The translations under genes and the position numbers were made by a program. DNA of 64,000 bases, taken from Actinoallomurus bryophytorum (lineage in GTDB: Bacteria; Actinomycetota; Actinomycetes; Streptosporangiales; Streptosporangiaceae). The notes under the pieces were generated by a model, which ran no database searches, had not been told where the DNA came from, and worked only from the letters and a program-made list of their open reading frames with translations. Of the stretch, positions 9,270-17,003 are shown piece after piece. Within the stretch, counting starts at the first letter, position 1. Each line of letters begins with the position of its first letter. The DNA is taken from the NCBI RefSeq assembly GCF_006716425.1, contig NZ_VFOZ01000001.1, positions 5,084,001-5,148,000 on the forward strand. Reading direction: 5' to 3'.

Positions 9270-10084
9270 TCGCTCAGGGGGTTCGGCTCGGGGACGGCGC
9301 CCGGTTCGCGGTTCGCCTCGGCGGCGACCTCCTCGCCCAGATAGGCGTCGATCACCGCCGGATCGTCGCGGATCTCGGCCGGTGTACCGCGGGCGATGAC
9401 CTTGCCGAAGTCCAGCACGACCACCTCGTCGCAGATCTCCATCACCAGGTCCATGTGGTGTTCGACGAGGACGACGGACCGCCGCAGGCGCCGGATGAGC
9501 CCGCCGAGCTCATGGATCTCCTCGACGGACAGACCCGCCGCGGGTTCGTCGAGCAGGACCAGCTCCGGGTCGCAGGCGAGCGCGCGGGCCAGGGCGACCC
9601 GTTTCTGTGTCCCGTACGGAAGCTCGTCGGGCCGCCGGTCGGCGATGTCGTCCGGTGCGCCCACCTCGGCCAGCTTCTCGAGCGCCCGCTCCCGCAGCGC
9701 GGCCTCGTCCCGGTCGGCGCGTGGCAGGGCGAACAACGAGGAGAGGAACCCGGCCTTCGCGCGGGAGGACGCGCCGACCATGACGTTCTCGGCAACGGTC
9801 AGGCCGGGGAAGAGGCCGAGCCCCTGGAGCGTACGGCCGATGCCCAGACCGGCCAGGTCATGGGCCCGGTGCCGGTGCATTCGGGTGCCGTTCCGCCGCA
9901 GCTCACCGTCCTCGGGTCGTACGAAGCCGCAGACGACGTTGAACAGCGTCGTCTTGCCGGCGCCGTTCGGGCCGATGACGCCGACGACGTGGTCCTGGGG
10001 GACCTCGAGCGAGACGTCATCCAGGGCGACCAGACCGTCGAACCGGACCCGCACGCCGGAGAGTTCCAGCGCGGCAGGTGCCAT
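9266..10084 (-). CDS. ABC importer ATP-binding protein, LivG-like
   Basis: The 272-aa ATPase has Walker A GPNGAGKTT, a LivG-type LPYGTQKRVALARAL signature segment and Walker B LVLLDEPAAGL, ending in the RDDPAVIDAYLGE motif typical of LivG. It is the first gene of the five-gene operon. The start ATG at 10084 follows a GAGGTGAT-like ribosome site. A perfect TetR-type palindrome lies 60-78 bp upstream, so the operon is probably under repressor control. Confidence 0.92.
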   Translation of the reverse strand: MAPAALELSGVRVRFDGLVALDDVSLEVPQDHVVGVIGPNGAGKTTLFNVVCGFVRPEDGELRRNGTRMHRHRAHDLAGLGIGRTLQGLGLFPGLTVAENVMVGASSRAKAGFLSSLFALPRADRDEAALRERALEKLAEVGAPDDIADRRPDELPYGTQKRVALARALACDPELVLLDEPAAGLSVEEIHELGGLIRRLRRSVVLVEHHMDLVMEICDEVVVLDFGKVIARGTPAEIRDDPAVIDAYLGEEVAAEANREPGAVPEPNPLSE

Positions 10085-10144
10085 GACGCATCACCTCGAA
10101 GTCAGCACGGTCCCCCGACGGACGTGTTCGGCCTGCAAGAAGCC

Positions 10145-10162
10145 ATACCGACTGGTCGGTAT
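10145..10162. promoter_or_regulatory. Perfect 18-bp TetR-type operator in front of the importer operon
   Basis: ATACCGAC and GTCGGTAT form exact 8-bp inverted arms around a 2-bp centre. On the minus strand a weak promoter can be drawn: TGAACA at 10181-10186, 17-bp spacer, GATACC at 10158-10163, so the palindrome overlaps the -10. This shape (ACCGAC..GTCGGT) is common for TetR-family repressors of fatty-acid, aromatic-acid and amino-acid genes. No TetR gene is adjacent. Confidence 0.7.
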
Positions 10163-10163
10163 C

Positions 10164-10847
10164 CGCAGAGAATAAACGCTTGTTCATGTGCGGGACAAGG
10201 GCTGTGCAGGTCGGGTTGCGGCGGGCCGCCGCCCCTCATGGGGACCCCCAGGTCCGGGGCGCGATCCGGCCGGGAAGGCGTCGCGTCGGTGGGTGGGTGG
10301 GGCCGGCATCCCCGCGCAGTCCCGGGTCGCGCTCGGAACCAGCTCGGAACCAGCTCGGAAGAAGCGCACTCGTCCTGGCGCGGGGAGGGGGATGGTGCAG
10401 ATAACCGTCGGGAGAGGGGGCCGGGCACGGAGACCGGCACGACTGCCGGTGAGTTCGCCGTCGGTCTCACCGCCCTCCGCGGAGGTGCCTCTCTCGGAAT
10501 TCGAGCGGGCATTGTTCGCGGGGAATCGCGCGCGATTGCGGGAGCACGACACGGCAACGCCGCCGCGCGACACATCTTCCAGGTCTGTCCACCGGAAAGG
10601 AAGACCCGAACGACCCCGGCCATGTTCGCCGGAGAAACAGTGCGGGTCGCCGCGGATGCCAACGGGGATTCCGGTGCGGGTCACGGACGCAGGCCGGATC
10701 GAGGAAATCCAGGAAATGCTCACCGATGGCAGCGGGACCGCCGCCCCGACCTGACCGAGGGGCCTGGAGAGAGGGCAGGCCCGACCCCTGACCGAGGAGC
10801 CAGGAGCGATTCCCCGGCCCCTCGGCCGCGCACTGAAGGGGCGGGAC
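10164..10847. other. Gene-poor stretch between the importer operon and the DUF805 gene
   Basis: Several open frames cross this stretch on both strands but none shows a consistent codon bias or a recognisable domain. The best small candidate is a plus-strand frame ending at 10754 whose last 32 codons begin MPTGIPVRVTDAGRIEEIQ; it has no clear ribosome site. Three 11-bp direct repeats lie at 10331-10363. A CCGAGGGGCC / GGCCCCTCGG pair near 10755-10825 may form a long-range stem after the DUF805 gene. Confidence 0.5.
10331..10363. repeat. Three tandem 11-bp repeats (GCTCGGAACCA)
   Basis: GCTCGGAACCA occurs at 10331-10341 and again at 10342-10352, and GCTCGGAAGAA at 10353-10363. The 11-bp period equals one helical turn, as in binding sites of OmpR- and SARP-type activators that bind direct repeats. 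Its target gene, if any, is unclear. Confidence 0.6.
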
Positions 10848-11207
10848 TCAACCCACCGGCGAGGCGAGCTTCGGGTTCGGGCCGTAGGCGTTTTCGCCCG
10901 GCTCGCCCTCCTTGGCGGCGAAGACGATCAGAATGATCCAGCCGACCACCGGGATGAGGCCGATGAGCAGCCACCATCCGGATCGGCCGATGTCATGCAG
11001 TCGCCGGACGCCCACGGCGAGGCTCGGGATCAGTACCAGAAGGCTGTAGGCCCCGCCGATGTAGGTGCTCAGCTTGAGCACCAGGCCGATGCCGTCCAAT
11101 ATCAGAACGATGATGCCGTTGAAGAGGACGAACATCCAGTATTCCGTGCGCCGTGCCCGGCCGCTGAAGCCGGCGTAGTTCTTGAGTACCGCCAAGTACC
11201 AGTTCAT
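10848..11207 (-). CDS. DUF805 small membrane protein
   Basis: The start at 11207 (MNWYLAVLKNYAGFSGRARRTEYW) is chosen because it matches the family N-terminus and GAGG lies 6 nt upstream. The 119-aa product has three to four transmembrane segments and the conserved RLHDIGRSGWW motif of DUF805 (YhaH-like) proteins. The C-terminal GENAYGPNPK tail is also typical. The family function is unknown; it sits in the cytoplasmic membrane and is probably monocistronic. Confidence 0.85.
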   Translation of the reverse strand: MNWYLAVLKNYAGFSGRARRTEYWMFVLFNGIIVLILDGIGLVLKLSTYIGGAYSLLVLIPSLAVGVRRLHDIGRSGWWLLIGLIPVVGWIILIVFAAKEGEPGENAYGPNPKLASPVG

Positions 11208-11443
11208 TGCGTTCCTCTGTCTGGGGTCTTTGCCGCGAATCGCAGAAAGCAAAGACAGCCTAAAGGCGGCTAACGGCCGACGGCCGGTTGATCGTAGACC
11301 GATCCGCATTTGTTATGACGATCTGCTGGGTGACCGCCACCTACGGCAATAAAAGAGGAATCGTGCGGAAATGTACCTTACGTGTGGTTTCAAGGGCATG
11401 CAGCGTCGTGGAGGATTCCTCGCCCCCGGCGTACTGTCGGGTG

Positions 11444-11770
11444 ATGCCGATGGCTGAGGACGAGCACGTGTTCAGGGCGGCGGTCGCGGGACTGACCCAT
11501 GCCGTCCGGCTGGCGCCGCCGGACGACAAGGCCGCCGCGCGCCTGGCCCCTCTTCTCCAGGAGGTGGAGACCCTCTCGACCCTCGGCCCCGACGCTCCTC
11601 TCGACCGGCTCACGGGGCCCGCTCATCGCGCGGTCCACGCGTACCGGCCCGTCTGCCTTGACGCCGGCACACCGGCGGAGCGGGGCGAGGGCGACGGGCC
11701 CGTGTTCATCGCCTGGTCACGTCTCCACGAGGCACTCCACCGGCTCGAGGAGACCGGCAAAAACGCGTGA
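11444..11770 (+). CDS. Small hypothetical protein, probably leaderless
   Basis: A 108-aa soluble product (MPMAEDEHVFRAAVAGLTHAV...) with good codon-position GC bias and no recognised domain. No Shine-Dalgarno sequence precedes the ATG at 11444; instead TACTGT at 11432-11437 lies 6 nt before it, matching a -10 element of a leaderless transcript. GTG at 11441 is an alternative. It ends 8 bp from the convergent ABC-2 permease gene. Confidence 0.55.
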   Translation: MPMAEDEHVFRAAVAGLTHAVRLAPPDDKAAARLAPLLQEVETLSTLGPDAPLDRLTGPAHRAVHAYRPVCLDAGTPAERGEGDGPVFIAWSRLHEALHRLEETGKNA

Positions 11771-11777
11771 CCCTCGT

Positions 11778-12536
11778 TCACGCGTCGCGCAGGTGGAGCA
11801 GGAGCCCGGCGAACAGGAGCGATGCGGCGGCCCAGATGGCGAGCACGCCGAGGCCCGCCCAGGGGCCGATGGGCAGGCCGCTCAGGTGGGTGGTGGCCTG
11901 GACCGTGAGTCCCGCGCTCATCGGGCCGATCTGCTCCAGGTGCCGCTGCCAGTCCGGATCCGAGACCGCGTGGGTGATGATCGGGAAGAGGTAGAGCAGG
12001 CCGAGGACGCTGCCGATGGCCGTCGCGGGGTCACGTACGGCGATCGCGGTTCCGAGACTGAGCAGGCCGATCAGGGCCAGGTAGAGGATCGAGCCCGCGG
12101 TGGCGCGCAGGACGGACCCGTCTCCCGCAGAGGGGTGCGGGCCGGGCAGAATGAGCCGCCCGGCCAGCAGGGACGCGAGTACGGAGACGGTCCCAGCGAC
12201 CAGCACGACGCCGCTGAGAACGGCCGCCTTCGCCGCCAGGACGGTGGTCCGGCGCGGCATGGCGGTGAGCGTGACGCGGATCATGCCGGTGCTGTACTCG
12301 CCGCCGATCGCCAGCACGGCCAGGATCGCGACGACGGCCTGGCCGAGCTCGACACCGGAGAGGCTGGTCCTGGCCGGGTCCACGGCGCAGCCATCGCCGG
12401 GGCACGAGACCGTCGCCGCCGCGCCCATCGCGACGGTCAGCGCGATGACGGCGAGCACGAGCCAGACCGTGCCCGGCGCGGTGCGCAGTTTCGTCCACTC
12501 CGCGTGCAGCGCGCGGCGCATACCCGCCGGCCTCAT
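11778..12536 (-). CDS. ABC-2 type exporter permease
   Basis: The 252-aa product starts at 12536, overlapping the upstream stop (ATGA), although an open frame extends further upstream. It has the ABC-2 entry motif ALHAEWTKLRTAPGTVW, then about six membrane segments, with GGEYSTGMIRVTLTAMPRRTTVLAAK in the loop after the second. It should form the membrane domain of the exporter together with the larger permease encoded upstream. The substrate is unknown. Confidence 0.85.
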   Translation of the reverse strand: MRPAGMRRALHAEWTKLRTAPGTVWLVLAVIALTVAMGAAATVSCPGDGCAVDPARTSLSGVELGQAVVAILAVLAIGGEYSTGMIRVTLTAMPRRTTVLAAKAAVLSGVVLVAGTVSVLASLLAGRLILPGPHPSAGDGSVLRATAGSILYLALIGLLSLGTAIAVRDPATAIGSVLGLLYLFPIITHAVSDPDWQRHLEQIGPMSAGLTVQATTHLSGLPIGPWAGLGVLAIWAAASLLFAGLLLHLRDA

Positions 12537-14101
12537 GCGTCCCTCCGGCGGAACAGCAGGACGGCCAGGCCCAGGGCGAGCGCGGCCCAGGCGCAGAGCA
12601 CGGCGAAGCCGGCCCACGGTGCCAGCGGGAAGTAGCCGTCCGCCGGGGTGTAGACGTTGTCGACCTGGGCGTACTGCCGAGTGCTCTGCTGTACGGCGAA
12701 GGCGGACGCCGGCGTGATCCGCAGCAGCCACCGCGCGGCGCCGGTGGGCAGGCCGGTGATCGTGAGGAGGTACGGCAGGACGATGACCACGATGGCGGCG
12801 GTGACCGCGATGGCGCTGCGCCGCAGCATCGTGCCGAGGGCCAGGGCGAGCACGGCGGCGACGGCCAGGAGCGCGGCGGTGCCCACCACCACGCGTACCT
12901 CGGTGAACGTCGTCGCCGCGTGGACGTAGACGCCGTTGGCGCGCAGTATCCCCGGCCCGAACGCGACGACGATGGCGGCGGCGGCCAGCCCGGTCACGAA
13001 CGTCACGGCGCCGATCACGGCGGCCTTCGCCACCAGGATCCGGCCGCGCCGCGGGCTCGCGGTCAGGGTCGTACGGACCAGCCCGCGCCGGTACTCGGCG
13101 GTGATGAACATCGTGGCGATGACGGCCACCGCGATCAGTCCGGCGAACGTGCCCACGAGCGTCTGGGTGATGGTGGTGCCGAGGCCCGCCGCGCCGGGCA
13201 CCGCGGGCGCGATGTCGCCGGATCCGGTGACGGTGAACCCGTCGGCGGTCCGCTGGAAGCCTCCGCGCTGGAGCGGCGACCCGTCGGAGAAGGAGCCCGC
13301 GCCGGTCCAGGTGGCCGTGGGCCAGGCACCCTGGAGCGTCAGGTGGTCCACTGCGGCGGTGACCTGGCTGGGGGCGGAGGCGTCCCCGCTGACGAGGACC
13401 TTGTTGATGGCCTCCGTGTACTGCGGGGAGGTGGCGAACGGTCCGGCCTGTACGGTCGCCGGCAGCCCGGCGAGACGTGCGCTGCCGACCCTGGTCCAGT
13501 GGGTGCCGTCCGATGAGGCGTAGCCGGTGACCTCCTCGCCGGAGCGGGTCAGCCGCAGCCAGCGGGGGGACGCCGCGGAGACGCCTCCGGGCGGCCCGGC
13601 GGTGTCATGGGTGTAGTCGTACTGCATCCGTACGCCGTGGGCGCCGGTGACCATGATCGCGGCGTAGGCCGATCCGCGCCGGGTGCCGTCCTTGATGATG
13701 ATCCCGGCCTTGGCCCACGGCACGAGACCGGGGCGGGTGCTCTCGGCGTCCGCCGGTCCGTCGCCGGAGCCGGGGAGCAGACCCGTCAGCGAGGCCACCC
13801 GTACGGTGATGCCGCCGTCTCCGGCGAGCGGGCGGTGCACGAAGGTGAAGTCGTCCGTCACCTCCTGCCCGCCCGGCCCGACCGGAAGGGAGCAGCCGGA
13901 CCCCGGGCCGTTCTGCCCGCAGGACCCTTGGCGCCCGGGGGGCAGTCCCAGGGCCACGATCACCCCCGCCGCGACCACCATGCCGATGACCCAGCCGCGT
14001 ACGGTACGGAACTTGGTCCACTCGGCGCGTACGAGCCGCAGGAAACCGTCGTGCCCGGTCCCGGTGTCCTCGCGTTCCATCGCGGTCGTGCCGGCGGTCA
14101 T
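12533..14101 (-). CDS. ABC-2 exporter permease with a large inserted extracytoplasmic domain
   Basis: A 522-aa protein that starts like an ABC-2 permease (LVRAEWTKFRTVRGWVIG, first membrane helix about residues 38-55) and resumes that fold from about residue 305 (ITQTLVGTFAGLIAVAVIATMFITAEYRRGLVRTT...). Between lies about 240 residues of soluble beta-rich sequence resembling a DUF1349/LamG-like jelly-roll (FTFVHRPLAGDGGITVRVAS, PWAKAGIIIKDGT, SAYAAIMVTGAHGVRMQYDY, WLRLTRSGEEVTGYASSDGTHW). It should project outside the cell. It overlaps the ATPase gene (14098-14101) and the next permease (12533-12536). The insert is seen; carbohydrate or surface binding is inference. Confidence 0.85.
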   Translation of the reverse strand: MTAGTTAMEREDTGTGHDGFLRLVRAEWTKFRTVRGWVIGMVVAAGVIVALGLPPGRQGSCGQNGPGSGCSLPVGPGGQEVTDDFTFVHRPLAGDGGITVRVASLTGLLPGSGDGPADAESTRPGLVPWAKAGIIIKDGTRRGSAYAAIMVTGAHGVRMQYDYTHDTAGPPGGVSAASPRWLRLTRSGEEVTGYASSDGTHWTRVGSARLAGLPATVQAGPFATSPQYTEAINKVLVSGDASAPSQVTAAVDHLTLQGAWPTATWTGAGSFSDGSPLQRGGFQRTADGFTVTGSGDIAPAVPGAAGLGTTITQTLVGTFAGLIAVAVIATMFITAEYRRGLVRTTLTASPRRGRILVAKAAVIGAVTFVTGLAAAAIVVAFGPGILRANGVYVHAATTFTEVRVVVGTAALLAVAAVLALALGTMLRRSAIAVTAAIVVIVLPYLLTITGLPTGAARWLLRITPASAFAVQQSTRQYAQVDNVYTPADGYFPLAPWAGFAVLCAWAALALGLAVLLFRRRDA

Positions 14102-15030
14102 CGAGCGGCCCCCGTCCCGGCGATCGAGTGGAACTCGACCGAGTCGCGGGTGAGCTCCAGGTAGGCCTCTTCCAGCGTCGCCTGGTGCGCCGACACCTCC
14201 GAGAACGGGATGCGGCTCTCACCGAGCAGCGCCACGACCCTCTCGGCCGTGAGCCCGGTAATGGTCAACGTGCCCGGCCCGGCGGCGACCGTGGCGCCCG
14301 CCCGCGTCAGCACGGTCGCCGCCTCCGGCGATGCCGTGGTGCGCAGCGTCACCCGGTCACCGGACGCGGCGGCCAGCAGCTCCGCCACGCCGGCGTCGGC
14401 GATCACCTTCCCGCGGCCGACCACCACCAGGTGACCGGCGGTGTCCTGCAACTCGCCCATGAGGTGACTGGACACCAGGACCGCGCGGCCCTCGGCGGCG
14501 AGCGAACGCAGCAGCCCGCGCATCCACACGATGCCCTCGGGATCCATGCCGTTGAACGGCTCGTCCATCATCAGCACCGGCGGGTCGCCCAGCAGCGCGG
14601 CGGCGATCCCCAGCCGCTGCCGCATGCCCAGGGAGAAGCCCCCCGCGCGGCGCCGGGCCACCGTCCGCAGCCCGGTCCGCTCGATCACCGCGTCGACCCG
14701 CCGGTCGGTCAGGCCCTGGGAGTGTGCCAGCCACAGCAGGTGGTTGCGGGCGGTACGGCTCGGCTGCAGCGCGCCGGCGTCCAGCAGCGACCCGACGTGG
14801 CCGAGCGGGCGCCGCAGGCTCCGGTACGGCCGTCCGCCGACCAGCGCGCTGCCGGCGTCGGCCGCGTCCAGGCCCAGGATCACCCGCATCGTGGTGGACT
14901 TGCCGGCGCCGTTGGGGCCGACGAAGCCCGTGACCTGCCCGGGCCGGACGGTGAACGACATTCCGTCCAGCGCGACGGCCGGCCCGAAACGCTTGCGCAG
15001 GCCGTTGACGACGATCGTCGCATCGCTCAT
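14098..15030 (-). CDS. ABC exporter ATP-binding protein
   Basis: The 310-aa ATPase has Walker A GPNGAGKST, a FSLGMRQRLGIAAAL signature and Walker B LMMDEPFNGMDPEG, with a C-terminal regulatory extension of about 90 residues (ATVLTRAGATVAAGPGTLTITGL). This is the DrrA/CcmA-like exporter ATPase layout. It is the first gene of a three-gene operon and is divergent from a two-component system that probably controls it, like bacitracin- or lantibiotic-type detoxification modules. Confidence 0.9.
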   Translation of the reverse strand: MSDATIVVNGLRKRFGPAVALDGMSFTVRPGQVTGFVGPNGAGKSTTMRVILGLDAADAGSALVGGRPYRSLRRPLGHVGSLLDAGALQPSRTARNHLLWLAHSQGLTDRRVDAVIERTGLRTVARRRAGGFSLGMRQRLGIAAALLGDPPVLMMDEPFNGMDPEGIVWMRGLLRSLAAEGRAVLVSSHLMGELQDTAGHLVVVGRGKVIADAGVAELLAAASGDRVTLRTTASPEAATVLTRAGATVAAGPGTLTITGLTAERVVALLGESRIPFSEVSAHQATLEEAYLELTRDSVEFHSIAGTGAAR

Positions 15031-15087
15031 GTAAGGGTCCTTTTCCGCCGATGGATGACGCTACGAAGGTCGTTGTACGCCGCCGGC

Positions 15088-15140
15088 GGTGTCAGCCCGG
15101 TGTCAGTGCCCGCGCCGCCCACCGACACCGTGCCGACACC
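15088..15140. promoter_or_regulatory. Phased direct repeats between exporter and OmpR/HisKA pair
   Basis: GGTGTCAG occurs at 15088-15095 and 15099-15106 (11-bp period). The opposite orientation, CGACACC, occurs at 15123-15129 and 15134-15140, also with an 11-bp period. OmpR-family regulators bind pairs of direct half-sites spaced one helical turn apart, so these are good candidates for sites of the adjacent regulator controlling both divergent transcripts. Confidence 0.65.
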
Positions 15141-15195
15141 GGCGGACTGGCATCGTGAGACCCATGACGCGCCGGGCCGGCGGGAGGGACCGCGA

Positions 15196-15858
15196 ATGAG
15201 AGTGCTGGTCGTCGAGGACTTCGAGATCCTCGCCCGGACGATCGGGACCGGGCTGCGCCGCGAGGGCATGGCGGTCGACGTGGTCCTCGACGGCGACGAC
15301 GCGCTGGAGCGGCTGGCCGTCACCCGCTACGACGTCGTGGTGCTGGACCGTGACCTGCCCGGGGTGCACGGTGACGAGGTCTGCCGCCGGATCGTCGCCG
15401 GCGACTCCCCGAGCCGGGTGCTGATGCTGACCGCCGCCGGCACGGTCAGGGAGCGCGTGGACGGCCTGGGTCTGGGCGCCGACGACTATCTGCCGAAGCC
15501 CTTCGACTTCTCCGAGCTCGTCGCCCGCGTCCGTGCTCTGGGGCGCCGTCGCGCCGAGGCGCTGCCCCCGACGCTCGAATGCGGTGAGATCACCCTCGAC
15601 TCCGCGCGCCGGGTCGCGACGCGTGCGGGACGGCGCCTGGAGCTGAGCCCGAAGGAGTTCGCCGTCCTGGAGTGCCTGCTGGCCTCGGCCGGCCGGGTGG
15701 TCTCCGCCGAAGAGCTGCTCGAGCGGGCCTGGGACGAGGCCGCGGACCCGTTCACCACGGCGGTCAAGACGACCATCCGGCGGCTGCGGGCCAAGCTCGG
15801 CGACCCGCCCGTCATCCACACCGTCCGTGAGGGCGGATACCGGATCGGAGACGTGTGA
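15196..15858 (+). CDS. OmpR-family response regulator
   Basis: The 220-aa product starts at 15196 with GGGAGG 8 nt upstream; the long open frame before it is not coding. The receiver domain has acidic pocket VVEDFE, phospho-acceptor Asp in VVLDRDLPG and the conserved Lys in LPKPFD. The C-terminal winged helix follows (LELSPKEFAVLECLL ... TTIRRLRAKLG ... VREGGYRIG). It precedes and overlaps its histidine kinase. It probably controls the divergent ABC exporter. Confidence 0.93.
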   Translation: MRVLVVEDFEILARTIGTGLRREGMAVDVVLDGDDALERLAVTRYDVVVLDRDLPGVHGDEVCRRIVAGDSPSRVLMLTAAGTVRERVDGLGLGADDYLPKPFDFSELVARVRALGRRRAEALPPTLECGEITLDSARRVATRAGRRLELSPKEFAVLECLLASAGRVVSAEELLERAWDEAADPFTTAVKTTIRRLRAKLGDPPVIHTVREGGYRIGDV

Positions 15859-17003
15859 TGACCCGGACAGGGGGACCGCGGCGCCGCCTTCCCCGCCTCA
15901 CGCTGCGGATCCAGCTCACCCTGCTCTACGCGGGGCCGTTCTTCCTCTCGGGCGCGGCTCTGCTCGCCATCCCGATCCTGCAGGTCAACGACACGGAACC
16001 CGCCGGGCTCCAGATCGGTGCACCCCATCCCGCCCTGCCCGAGCCGCACGTCCACCGGGTCCTCGCCGCCTCCGGCATCGGCCTCGCCGTCATGGTCCTG
16101 GTCTCCTTCGTGCTCGGCTGGCTGATCGCCGGCAGGTTCCTGCGCCCCCTGCGTATGATCACGGCGACCGCCCAGGACATCTCCGCCAGCAACCTGCACC
16201 GGCGGCTCAGGCTCGGCCGCCGTCACGACGAGTTCAAGGAGCTGGGGGAGACCCTCAACGACCTGTTCGGGCGGCTGGAGGCGTCATTCGCGTCACAGCG
16301 GCACTTCGTCGCCAACGCCTCTCACGAACTCCGCACCCCGCTGACCGCCGAGCGTGCCCTGCTCCAGGTGGCGCTCGCCGACCGTGATGCCACGACGGAG
16401 GCGTTGCGATCGGCGTGCGAGGAGGTGCTGGCCCTCGGCGAACAGCAGGAACGCCTCATCGAGGCACTGCTCACGCTCGCGAGCAGTGAGCGGGGGATCG
16501 AGCGGCGCGAACCCTTCGACCTGGCCGAGGTCGCCGCGCACGTGGTCCAGGCCCGCCGCGCGGAGGCCGGGCGCCGGGGCGTACGGATCGACGCCCGCCT
16601 CACCCCGGCCCCGGCGGCCGGCGACCCGAGCCTGGTGGAGAGCCTGGTGGCGAACCTGGTGGACAACGCGCTCCGCCACAACGTGACCGGGGGCCGTGTC
16701 GAGATCGCGATCACGGCGAACGCCGGGCGGCCCGGCGTCTTCGTCGGCAACACCGGCCCGGTGATCCCGCCCGGCCAGGTCGAGCGCCTCTTCCAGCCGT
16801 TCCAGCAGCTGGGCGGTCAGCGGGTCGGCGGGACCGGCGGACACGGACTGGGCCTGGCCATCGTCCAGGCCATCGCCCATGCCCACGACGCCACCCTCTC
16901 CGCGCGGGCCCGGCCCGGTGGCGGGCTCGACGTCGACGTGGTGTTCAGCCCTCCCCAGGATGTTCGGCCGCCGCCGGCTCAGCCGGACGCACGTCGTCGT
17001 TGA
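15858..17003 (+). CDS. HisKA sensor histidine kinase
   Basis: The 381-aa kinase begins at ATG 15858 (TGATG overlap with the regulator stop; GTG 15855 is an alternative). Two membrane helices (about residues 16-38 and 72-95) flank a short extracytoplasmic loop of only about 30 residues, as in intramembrane-sensing kinases paired with ABC exporters. A HAMP domain follows, then the H-box FVANASHELRTPLT with His at about residue 156, N-box NLVDNALRHN and G-box GGHGLGLAIVQAI. The 3' end overlaps the convergent permease gene by 59 bp. Confidence 0.93.
   Translation: MTRTGGPRRRLPRLTLRIQLTLLYAGPFFLSGAALLAIPILQVNDTEPAGLQIGAPHPALPEPHVHRVLAASGIGLAVMVLVSFVLGWLIAGRFLRPLRMITATAQDISASNLHRRLRLGRRHDEFKELGETLNDLFGRLEASFASQRHFVANASHELRTPLTAERALLQVALADRDATTEALRSACEEVLALGEQQERLIEALLTLASSERGIERREPFDLAEVAAHVVQARRAEAGRRGVRIDARLTPAPAAGDPSLVESLVANLVDNALRHNVTGGRVEIAITANAGRPGVFVGNTGPVIPPGQVERLFQPFQQLGGQRVGGTGGHGLGLAIVQAIAHAHDATLSARARPGGGLDVDVVFSPPQDVRPPPAQPDARRR

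Noticed and set aside
9455-10936. 493-codon plus-strand open frame opposite livG and the gene-poor stretch
   Set aside because: It runs antisense through a well-supported ATPase gene, is Arg/Pro-rich with no domain and shows the reversed codon-position GC bias of shadow frames.
14128-15195. Apparent N-terminal extension of the OmpR regulator
   Set aside because: The open frame upstream of 15196 lies antisense to the ABC ATPase; GGGAGG and the receiver-domain start fix the true start at 15196.
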